Assembly (NCBI RefSeq): GCF_000151315.2
Contig: NW_011887292.1
Coordinates: forward strand, 599,534 to 663,533
Origin: Capsaspora owczarzaki ATCC 30864
Lineage: Eukaryota; Opisthokonta; Filasterea
Direction: 5' to 3'
Length of the DNA stretch: 64,000 nt
Shown piece by piece: positions 12,401-21,471 of this stretch. Under the pieces are notes generated by a model. That model was not told where the DNA came from, ran no database searches, and worked only from the letters and a program-made list of their open reading frames with translations. How positions within the stretch are numbered: position 1 is the first letter of the stretch; each line of letters begins with the position of its first letter. The position numbers and the translations under genes were made by a program.

Positions 12401-13472
12401 AAAACGCTCGTTCCAGTCAATCTCGGGACAACGCTCAATCCTCGTGAACACCAAAACCTGACCAGAGTGCAAGACGTCATGAATGGAGGCGCCGCTGCTG
12501 CTCCCTCTCTTCGAGACTTGCTTCAGCTGCAGTATCGCTTTGAGCAAACGGCCCAGAGTTCGACCAAGATGTAGGTGGTGCTGATTTGCTGTAGACGATG
12601 ATGTTTTTTTGCAGTTTGTGCATTGGTGGTTTGTTTTTCTGACTTTTGAATGCTCGTTTTTTGACTTGGGGCGGAGCAGCAAGTACCTTACTTCGCGCAT
12701 CCACGCGACACTGAAAGAAGACCCATCGTTGAAGATTCTCGTGTTTAGCCAGTGGACTTCCATGCTCGACCTCTTGGAGCCGGCGCTGCAGGAAGCGCAC
12801 ATTTTCTTCTCTCGCTTTGACGGATCCATGAGCATGCGCGAGAAGGATAACGTTATTCGTGAGTTTGGCCATCTCCGCTCCCAAACGCGAGTGATGCTTT
12901 GCTCTCTCAAGTGTACCTCCATGGGTCTGAATCTGACGATGGCATCGCGAGTGTTTATTGTTGGTACGTGGACCGCGTTGGTTTTTATTGCTTGTTAGTT
13001 GTTTTTGGCTGGAGGAGGGGGGAGGCCGGTCCTGGATTGTCTGGATGAACTGACCAATGTGTTTCTTGTCCATTTGAACATTGTTCGGGATGCTGTGGAT
13101 GAAATCGTGGTTTGCAGAGTAAGTTGATTTTCGGTTTTTGCTTGTTGTTCGTTTTCGTTGCGAATCAGGTCTTGGACGAAATTGGAAACAACTCACACTT
13201 GTGGCTTTTTGTTGCTGAACTTGTGCGGCAGTCCTTGGTGGAACCCGATGCAGGAAGAGCAGGCCATCGATCGCGTCCATCGAATTGGACAAATGCGCGA
13301 AGTGATTGTTGAGCGATTGGTCATTCCAGACACGGTCGAAGAGCGCGTCTTGCTCTTGCAACAAAACAAGCAAATGCTTGCGAATGCCGTTCTCGACGAA
13401 GCTGGTCGAGCGGCCTCGCAGCGCCTCGACCTGAATGACCTGATGTATTTGTTTGGGTTGCGGCGCGATTGA
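9047..13472 (+). CDS. SNF2-family ATPase with internal RING finger and SUMO-interacting motifs (Uls1/RAD5-RAD16-like)
   Basis: Exons: 9047-10133, 10208-10386, 10485-10568, 10661-10980, 11076-11140, 11230-11364, 11469-12570, 12680-12963, a single base at 13118, and 13232-13472; 1165 residues. The N-terminal 360 residues are disordered and carry three SUMO-interacting-type motifs: RPIDLT (about 114), DIVILDS (173) and NLVYDLT (287). The ATPase begins at [20 protein letters not shown], with Walker A DEPGLGKT (about 444-451), [13 protein letters not shown] in place of DEAH (about 564), SGTPIQNS and [14 protein letters not shown]3HC4 RING (CPICMD to CPTCRQP, about 840-887) sits between the two lobes, as in RAD5, RAD16, HLTF and Uls1. 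The second lobe has [28 protein letters not shown] and [11 protein letters not shown]. SIMs plus RING suggest a SUMO-targeted ubiquitin ligase/translocase acting on chromatin; this is inference. A HIRAN domain (HLTF/RAD5) was not seen. Pro replaces Met in ADEMGLGKT. Confidence 0.88.
13118..13118 (+). other. Putative one-nucleotide microexon in the SNF2-RING gene
   Basis: The upstream exon ends in phase 1 after GTG TTT ATT GTT G (donor gtacgt at 12964). The downstream exon starts T CCT TGG TGG AAC (acceptor ending at 13231). Joining them directly breaks the frame and loses the invariant Asp of DPWWNP. Between them lies gtttgcag, then A, then gtaagt: a good acceptor and a consensus donor enclosing one base. 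Inserting that A gives GAT (Asp) and restores both motif and frame. The flanking introns would be 154 and 113 nt. I found no other AG-A-GT in the interval. Confidence 0.65.
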
Positions 13473-13479
13473 AAGGAGA

Positions 13480-13490
<11 letters not shown>

Positions 13491-13510
<20 letters not shown>

Positions 13511-13523
13511 GTTTTGTTTTGTT
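13491..13523 (+). repeat. (GTTTT)n microsatellite
   Basis: Six to seven GTTTT units lie just after the SNF2-RING stop codon, in its 3' UTR. Confidence 0.9.
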
Positions 13524-13704
13524 TCTCCAGCCATCGCCAGCCACCCGCATTTTCTTGTTTGTGTTTGCTTGCTTCTTTAACACACACAAGTGCCGCGTTC
13601 CATCATCGTTGTGAGATTAATTTACTTTCTTACTCTGTTTTCCAAATACGACAATCAAACCTTTCATTCTTGTTTCTTTTTTTTTTTCTTCTTCTTCTTC
13701 TTCA

Positions 13705-16521
13705 ATGCGTGCTTCCATTCTGCTTGTTGCCGCTTTTGTGGCTGTTGCCGCTGCTCTGCCGATGCAGTCGCACCCGACCTGCCGCCCTCCCAAGAGTAAG
13801 TCCCTCTTGCTTTCTCTCTCTCTCTCTCTCTCTCTGTTGCTCTGTCGCTCTCTCCTTTGTGCTCTGCCGCGTGCAAGTCAGCCACCAGACTCACTCGAAA
13901 ATCCGTGATGATGATTTTTTGCGGATTTTTTCATCATTGTTTTTTTTTTTTTTTTTTTTTTTTTTCATTGGTCACCTCTCACCACCGCATCCTCCTTGCC
14001 TCTCACTCCAATGCCGTATGTCTGTTTTCCACCCCTTCACTACCCCTTCTGGCTGGTTGAGCGCCGGTTTCCCCTCCCGCTCGTCACTTCTTTCGCGCTT
14101 TTCTTCTCTTTAGTGTCAAATCATGTGGCTTTTTTTTTTTTTTTTTTTTGGTTTCTTTTCATCTTTTGTTTTTTTCCATAATCGAAACAACCGAAAAATC
14201 AACAAATCACGACACCCGAAATTATCACAATTCATTCATTCATTCATTCATTGTCATGATGAAAATTCACTCAAACAACAAAACCTGTTGACGTACTTTG
14301 ACTCACTTTTTGTTTTTTTGTGTTTTTTTTTTTTGTTTTTTTTTTTTGGTGGTAGACGAGTGGGCGAACGGCGAGCTCGTGCTCTCACCCCGTCCGCACG
14401 AATACCTCAACGTTGAGGACCTCCCTGATTCGTTCACCTGGGGCAACGTCAACGGCGTCAACTACTTGAGCGAGCGCCGCAACCAGCACGGCCCCGAGTC
14501 GTACTGCGGCAGCTGCTGGGACGTTGCCACCACCAACGCTGTTTCTGATCGCATTGCCATCCTCCGCAAGAACGCCTACCCCCCGGTCGTGCTCTCGGCC
14601 CAAGTCGTGCTCAACTGCGGCTATGGCGGCTCGTGCGGTGGCGGCTCTGCGTCCGGCGTGTACGAGGCCCTCAACAAGTACGGTCTGCCCGACGAGACCT
14701 GCCAGGCCTACGCTGGTGACATTGCCCAAGCCTGCAAGGACGTCAACATTTGCGAAACCTGCGGCTCGTCTGGCTGCACTGCCATCTCCAACTTTACCAT
14801 GTACTATGTCAGCGAGTACGGCACTGTTCGCGGCGCCGACAAGATGAAGGCTGAGATTTTCGCTCGTGGCCCGATCTCGTGCGGCATTGATGCCACCGCT
14901 GCTCTTGAGGCCTACACTGGCGGTGTTTTCAGCGAGTTTAGCGTCCTGCCCATCATCAACCACGAGATCTCGGTTGTCGGCTGGGGCACGAACGGCTCCA
15001 CCTCGTACTGGATTGTCCGCAACTCGTGGGGCTCGTTCTACGGTGAGGACGGTTTCTTCCGCATCAAGATGGGCGGCGACAACCTTGCCATCGAGACCGA
15101 CTGCTCGTGGGGCGTTCCCACCCTCACCAAGCCCAGCACCGCTGCTCCCAAGGTCGCTGCCCCCGTCCCCGTCCCCGCTCCCGCCGCCAAGACTCCCGCC
15201 GAGCTTGGTCTGTACCACGACCTCTCCCGCCCCGGTGTTCGCATCGACCGCACTGCCTCGCGCCAGATGAACATTGTCTCGCCCCAGCCCTTCGAGTTCC
15301 TGAGCGTCGGTGACCTCCCTGCCTCGTTCGACTGGAGCAACGTCAACAACACCAACTACCTGCCCTCGCCCCGCAACCAGCACATTCCCCAGTACTGCGG
15401 CTCTTGCGTAAGTGTCGTGTAGCGGCGGTGGTCGTGCAGTTTCTCTCGCGGGTGTTTTTCATTTTGTGTGTGTGTGTTTGGTCTTTTTTTTTTTTTTTTG
15501 CTTTTCGATCACTCATTCGCTCTTGGTTTGTTATTGCTCCATCTTTATAGTGGGCCCATGCTACCACCTCGGCTCTTTCTGCTCGCTACTTTATTGCCAA
15601 CAATGCTCAGGGCATTCCGTTCAACCTCAGGTATGATGATTGTTTTTGTTTTTCGGTTTGGTTTCGTTGCACGTCGTTTTACGTTCACTTGTCGCTAAAC
15701 GGCGTTGAATTGTCAACAAAAACGCAGCCCCCAGATCCTCATCAACTGCGTCACTGCCAACCAAACCCAAGGCTGCAACGGTGGCGACCCGCTGGCCGCG
15801 TACGCCTGGATTGCTGTCAACGGCATCCACGACGACACTGGCACGTGGTACGAGGCCAAGAACCTCCCCTGCACCGACTACTACAAGTGCCACACTTGCG
15901 AGCCCTCTGGCAAGTGCAACGCTGTCCCCAACTGCCTCAACTTTGGCGTTGCCCAGTTTGGCGAGGTATGTGCCACGTTTGTGCTGTTTTTTTTTTTTTT
16001 TTTGTTTGTTTGTTTTTTCTGCCGCGACGAGACGCTACGAGGGTGGGACTGTGCGTCAAAAGTGGATATATTCACGTTGCCTTCTATCGTCGCTTTTCTA
16101 GATTGTCGGCGAGGCTGCCATGAAGGCTGAGATCTTTGCCCGCGGCCCCGTTGCCGTCACTATTGCCGTCACCACCGATCTGATCAACTACACTGGTGGC
16201 GTCTTCCACGACACTACCGGCGCCATCGGCGATGACCACTCTGTCATGCTCACTGGCTGGGGCGTTGACAACTCTGGCACTCCTTACTGGACCATCGTCA
16301 ACAGTGCGTTTCGTTCACATGGCTTGATTTGCTTGTTCCTTTCTGTTCGGAATCTCGTGTGGGATTGCGTTGGCACTGACTTGTTTTTTTTTCTTTGTCC
16401 TTGGTGTTTTGCAGGCTGGGGCACTTACTGGGGCGAGACTGGCGCTGCCCGCATTGTTCGTGGCGTCAACAACCTCGGCATTGAGTCGCAAGGCGCTCAG
16501 TGGGCCACTCCCCGTCTTTAA
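13705..16521 (+). CDS. Tandem two-domain cathepsin Z/X-like cysteine protease (papain family C1)
   Basis: Exons: 13705-13795, 14356-15407, 15551-15630, 15728-15965, 16102-16303 and 16415-16521; 589 residues. Exon 1 is a signal peptide (MRASILLVAAFVAVAAALP) plus HPTCRPP, equivalent to the Cys-bearing short propeptide of cathepsin Z. RPHEYLNVEDLPDSFTW opens catalytic domain 1, with Cys84 (YCGSCW), His233 (INHEISVVGWG) and Asn253 (RNSWG). A Pro/Ala linker (about 290-315) leads to domain 2: FEFLSVGDLPASFDW, RNQHIPQYCGSC with Cys381, His533 (DDHSVMLTGWG) and Asn554 before SWG. Both triads look intact, implying two active sites in a lysosomal or secreted carboxypeptidase-type enzyme. Domain 2 has the cathepsin Z HIP mini-loop exactly, while domain 1 has QHGPESYC instead. 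Domain 1 lies in a single exon; domain 2 is cut by four introns, one exactly after the catalytic Cys codon. The 560-nt first intron is T-rich. Confidence 0.92.
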
Positions 16522-18403
16522 ATAGATTGCCATTGCTGGTCAGAAACACGGCACTTTGGCGTTGCTGTGTGTTGACTCTGTGTGATTGCGCAGCGAGTTG
16601 TTGCATTGTTTCTGAAATTGTAGTAAAAATTTGTGCTTCGATCTGTCTTTTGTCCATTGTCTGTTTGATGTCGCTGCACTGAGATAAAGTCCAGTATCGC
16701 CATCATTCCAGAAAGCAATCGACGCGGAACCTGCGTTTCCACTTGGAGTGCGGAAATCGAGCAGAACATTTTGGCGGGAAAAAAATCCAACCGCGATTTC
16801 ACAAACCACAAACACTCGCCCCCGATCGCATCGCACGCTGCCATCCTCCTTGCCAGCTGTGTTGACGCTGCAATGACAGTCGTCTACATCACAGCGCTGT
16901 TTTCTTGCCGATCTGTGCAGCAACGAGTTCCATTTTCCATTTTGCCGCAAAATTTCAAGTTTTGTTTCAGTCTCCCTTTTTTTTCGTTTTTTTTTTCGGT
17001 TTTTTTTTCGGTTTTTTTTTTTTTTTTTTTTTTTGGTTTTCCTACCACCGACGCGACTCAATCTCGTCGATACCTCCCTTTTATCACAACCACCACCAAC
17101 CACCCCTCGACCCCCCCAACAAAACACGCCTTGCCTGAGCCCGATCCAGCCATTCAGCCATGCAGCAGTAGACCCAGATCCACCCCGTTCGATTTTTCCG
17201 AGCTTTCGCATTTTTCCAACCAACACGACAAAATGCGTACCTTGATAGTTGACCAGCGTAAAACAAAGCCAACTCAAGACTAAAAGAAATTCTCATACAA
17301 ACTAGTTAGAAAAAAAAAAACGCGCCAAAAACAACTTTTTTTTTTCGAAATTATTTTTTGTGATTGTTTTCTTGAGCCCTTTCCACTTTACTTGCATTGT
17401 CTTCGCCAAGCGCCCCCGTTTTTGTCCCGTTATTTTTCGCCTTCTACCCACGACTACCTGACTACCTGACTTCCGACTCCGACCCCCGCCATGCCTGCTC
17501 CCAAGCTCCGGTGTGACTGAACGAAAACTTTTCCCCTGAATTATTGAACCGAACCGATTTTTTTTTCTTTTTCCTTGAATTTGAACGTTGACCGCCTTTT
17601 TGTTCTACATTTTGGCGCTCAGCTGTCATCACATCCGTCTTCTCCCCCTTTCCCTCCTGCTTCCGTAACCCCTCCCCCTCCCCCAAGAGCTCTCGGCTCT
17701 ACTCGACTCTACGCCTGTCCTTAACCCTTCTCTCTCTCTCCCCGGCCTGCCCCCTCGCTCAGTTCACTGCCTCTGCTTTTTTTTTTTTTTTTTTTTTTCC
17801 TTGATTATCTCTTGATTTTGAACCAAGACAAAGCTTTTTTTTTTTTTTTTTTTTGTTTCTTCCCCCGACTGCCTTCCCTTGTGACCCTTTCGTCAAGTGC
17901 CGCTTTCCTTGTGCCCCTCCCTCGCCGCTGTTGCTACACCCTGTACGTTCGTTCTGTGCCTCCCGTTGTCTCTGCGCAACTCTCTCTGCGTCCCCCTATT
18001 CCGTTACTTCTTTAATTCTTTAATTCTTTTTTTTTTTTTTTTTTGAAAGCAGCGTGCTCGGTCATCAACCTTTTTTTTTTTTTCTTGTTTCACTGTGGCC
18101 ATTTTGACTTTTTTTTTTTTTTTTTTTTTTGTTTCCTTTTCTTTCTTCACCTTCTCCTTCTTCTTTGCTCTCGTTTGTTGCTGCAGTTGCCTGCTTTTTT
18201 TTGCTCTTGTCTTGCATTTTCCATCTTCCCAATGACAACGACAAACCGCTGACTGGGGTTGGTCTTCCTTTGCTTTTTTTCCCTTTTTGCAGATCAGCGA
18301 CAACAACGCGCTTTGACTCTGGTTTCCGATTGGCCCATCCACCTCCGTTCCGCGCAGCATCTCGCCATCGCGCTCCAAGACCAATCAGACACTGCATCAA
18401 GCC
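16522..18403. other. Intergenic/5' flank of the cyclin gene, pyrimidine-rich
   Basis: This 1.9 kb lies between the cathepsin stop and the cyclin ATG. Its right half is dominated by T and C/T runs on the plus strand (16980-17036, 17779-17798, 17836-17854, 18027-18044, 18070-18083 and 18110-18130). The open frames are poly-Phe or Pro/Thr-rich translations of these runs. Part is probably a long 5' UTR with introns, since several T-rich tracts end in cag (for example near 18182 and 18290). No protein or RNA gene was recognised. Confidence 0.45.
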
Positions 18404-21050
18404 ATGATGAACGTTTCCGGACAACCGCTGCAACAGCGGTCAGTCCTGTTCAACCCGCACTTTCACCAGCAACAGCAGCAACTCCAACAACAACAACAAC
18501 AATTGCAAGGGGAAAAGGAGCAGGGGCGGGCCCANNNNNNNNNNNNNNNNNNNNNNNNNNNNNNNNNNNNNNNNNNNNNNNNNNNNNNNNNNNNNNNNNN
18601 NNNNNNNNNNNNNNNNNNNNNNNNNNNNNNNNNNACAGCAACAGCACCAGCACCAGCCAAGACACCACGGCAACAAGCAGCAGCAACACCAGCAACACCA
18701 GCAACACCAGCAACAGCGTGCCATGAGCGCGGGAGGCAAACACCATCCCGCCTCAATGTCCATGGCTAACGGTGGTGGTGGCGGTGGTGCGGTGATGATG
18801 CCACAGGCACGCATCATTACAGGAGGCGCCCCCGCGCTGCCCATTCCCGTCTCATTCCGCGGCGTCCACCCGACCGTCTCCAAAGCCAGCAGCGACTCGA
18901 GTCTTCTGCTTACACCCATGCTGATGGATGAGGATTCGCTTGCAACGACCGACGATCTCGCGCTTCAGGGGCCGTCCGCGTCGCGCAACATCCCCATCCC
19001 GTCTGCATCGCGGAATATTCCCATTCCCTCTGCCTCCAACGCGCGCGGCACGTCCAAGGGAGGTCGCGCATCGAGCGTGAGCTCGTCGTGGCGCGTTGCC
19101 CAGCAGCAACAGTCTCAACAGCACCAGCACCAGCAACAACAACAACCGCAGCTGAGCCAATCACACGCTGGCTCGCTCGGCGGCACCATGTTTTGCAGTC
19201 CAGCTGCTGCCTCCATGCCCCACGGCTCGAGCATGCTGGAATCCATGTCGCCGTTCTCGATGAACAACAGTTTCGACCCGCGCCACTCTGTGCCTCACAA
19301 CTCGTTCTCGTCCTCGTTGTCGTCGTCGCTCTCGTCGCTCTCGTCCTCGTTTGGCGGCGCCCACAGCATGCCTCACCATGGCGGCACCTTCTTCTCGCCG
19401 CTCAGCTCGAGTGTGGGCCACTATGAGCCGCTCTCCTCGTCCGTTCTGTCGTCGTCGTTTGGTGGTTCGGGCTCGTACATGCAGCAGACCACGCCGCGCG
19501 CAGAACGTCGCTTGATGCGTCTGCTGAACGAGGAAGGCGACCAACTACCCTGCTCGAGCTACCTGGCCAAAATTCAGCGCGGCGAAATCACCCCCGTCAT
19601 GCGCGACCGGCTCGTGTCGTGGCTCGAAAAGCTCAACAACCAGTTTGAGTACACCACCGAGACCTTCTTCCTTGCCGTCAACTATGTCGATCGCTTCCTG
19701 TCCCGCGTCCGCGTCAAGCCGCGCCATCTCCAACTCATCGGTCTGGCGTCGTTCATGATTGCTGCCAAGATGCAGGAGGAAATTGAGGTCAAGCCCACGC
19801 TCCAAGAGCTCGTGTTTTGCTGCGACCATGCCTACTCTGCCAGTGAAATGCTCCGCATGGAGAAGACCATTCTGGAGAAGCTCAAGTGGCAAGTGCACGC
19901 CGTCTCGCACGAGAGCATGTTCTTCCATCTCCACGAGCTTCTTGTGCAGCAGCGCCTCGTCCAGCCTCTCAAGAGCTCGGCGGCCTCGCAAGCCTTGGCC
20001 TCCTTCCTGTCCTCGCCATGGGCCTCGCCCTTGCTGATGGGGACAGTGCCGGATGTGCACGGCAACTCGACCGACGATGTGCTGGTCGAGGCAATCAACC
20101 ACATCAACCACGGCGACTCTGTATCGCTGATGGATTCTGGCGTCGGAAGCGACACCATGTCTTCCGCCGGCTCCGGCCTCGGCTCGGGCTCCAGCTCGGG
20201 CTCCAGCTCTGGCGGCTTGGGGTCTGGTGGCCCCGGTGGTGGCATGTCGCCGCTCGTCCTCCCGCCTTCCGCGGTCGTGGGCCAGGCGGCTGACATGTCC
20301 GATACACCCGAGGAAGGTGCGTCACGCACACGCCCGGATGCCATGTCACGCTTTGCAGCGCGCAAGGCTTCGCTGACGAGCAGCACGCTCAGCGGCGGCA
20401 GCCTAGGGGGCCATCACCACGGCCATCACTTGTCACATCAGTCCATGCAACACCAGCAGTGGATGGCGACCGTGTCTCAGCGTCGCCGTGTCCGGTACGA
20501 CAGCACGTCCAGCACCATCTCCTTCGATCCCGAGCACCCGAGCGCTGGCGATATGATCCTGGACGATGATACGGCGTCCCGGCTGCCTCCGCGGCGGCTA
20601 GGCAACGCGGCACCCAGCCTGACGCGGTGTCTCAACATGGAGGACGATGACGAACACGTCGGCCACGACGACAATGACTGCATTGACGACTTTTTGGAAG
20701 AGCGTGATGAGGGCGAGGACAATCTGGCAGATTTCCCGCCGGCGTCCGCGCCCAAGGATGCCATCGCTCGTCTGGGCTTGTCACGGTTGGTTTCGTGCTA
20801 CAGCAACTACGAATCGCTCGCCTACCGCCCCTCCGTCCTCGCCGCTGCCGTTCTCGTTTCGGTGCTGCGCGAGCTTCCCGACCAGCTGATGCCGCCGTCT
20901 CCCACAACGACCTTGCTCTCCGCCTCCGTGCAGGAAGACTTGATTGGCAGCATTTGCCTCTATCTCGCTCCCAAGCTCCACGGTGGCGCGCAAACTCTCG
21001 ATGACTGCTGCACGTTCGTGGACGCTCTGGTGGCCAATCTTGTCCGATAG
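18404..21050 (+). CDS. Cyclin with poly-Gln head and long insert between cyclin folds (contains assembly gap)
   Basis: The frame opens at ATG 18404 (MMNVSGQPLQQRSVLFNP) into a Gln-rich run, meets 100 Ns, and resumes in a CAG/CAA frame (QQQHQHQP, then HQQHQQHQQQRAMSAGGKHH) continuous to the stop at 21048-21050. The two sides are in different frames across the gap, so its true length is not 100. There are no introns. After a Ser-rich region comes a cyclin N-terminal box (from about 19495): MRDRLVSWLEKLNNQF, ETFFLAVNYVDRFLSRV, LQLIGLASFMIAAKMQEE, then SEMLRMEKTILEKLKWQV, closest in feel to cyclin G/I or D-type boxes. The C-terminal fold resumes only after about 260 Gly/Ser/His-rich residues (RLVSCYSNYESLAYRPSVLA, then EDLIGSICLYLAPKL). 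A CDK partner and cell-cycle role are expected for the family but not shown. The subclass is uncertain. Confidence 0.85.
18535..18634. other. Assembly gap (100 N)
   Basis: One hundred consecutive Ns interrupt a CAA/CAG-rich coding tract. A round number of Ns normally marks a gap of unknown size. The gap lies inside the poly-Gln region of the cyclin gene. Confidence 0.99.
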
Positions 21051-21471
21051 CAGCGCTCTCTCTCGTTTTGGCGCTCTGAAGTCGGATCCCAAGCTTGCTC
21101 ACCACATCCTTCTCACTTTGATTCAATTTTTTTTTTCAAATTCTTCAAAAAACAAACCTTTTTGTTAATGTTTCTTCTGTTTGGCATCTGCCTCATTGCC
21201 TGCTTCCCCTGAACGGCCAACCGTCCGTGTGTGTTGCATGATTTTGGCCCGCCTTTGGAGGGTTGCTCCCCTGGTGGTCGCCCTGTTTTGTTTTGTGTTT
21301 TTGTGTCCGTTTGCATGCGTTACTCGATGTTTTTTTTCTGCGATTTTCTTTTTTTGTCCCCTTCGATTTTGTTGCTTGTTGCTTTCCAATAAATCCAATT
21401 TCCCAACATGTTTCGCCTTCAATGCACTCGTCCTTTGTTGTGTGGATGATTAATCCTCTGCTTTGAAATCC
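21051..21471 (+). other. Cyclin 3' UTR and S9-peptidase promoter
   Basis: 421 bp separate the cyclin stop from the S9 peptidase ATG. T-rich runs lie near 21126-21136 and 21330-21355. An AATAAA hexamer at 21388-21393 could be the cyclin poly(A) signal or chance. No gene was seen here. Confidence 0.45.

Noticed and set aside
13119-13168. Larger alternative exon starting at 13118 and ending before gtcttgg in the SNF2-RING gene
   Set aside because: Its length is a multiple of three, so it would not restore the reading frame, and it would insert residues before the invariant Asp-Pro-Trp-Trp.
14385-15383. 332-codon antisense frame across cathepsin domain 1
   Set aside because: Shadow of a biased coding exon; no recognisable motif.
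16771-17283. 170-codon frame downstream of the cathepsin gene
   Set aside because: Mostly poly-Phe and Pro/Thr-rich translation of T runs and C-rich sequence; no splice or domain support.
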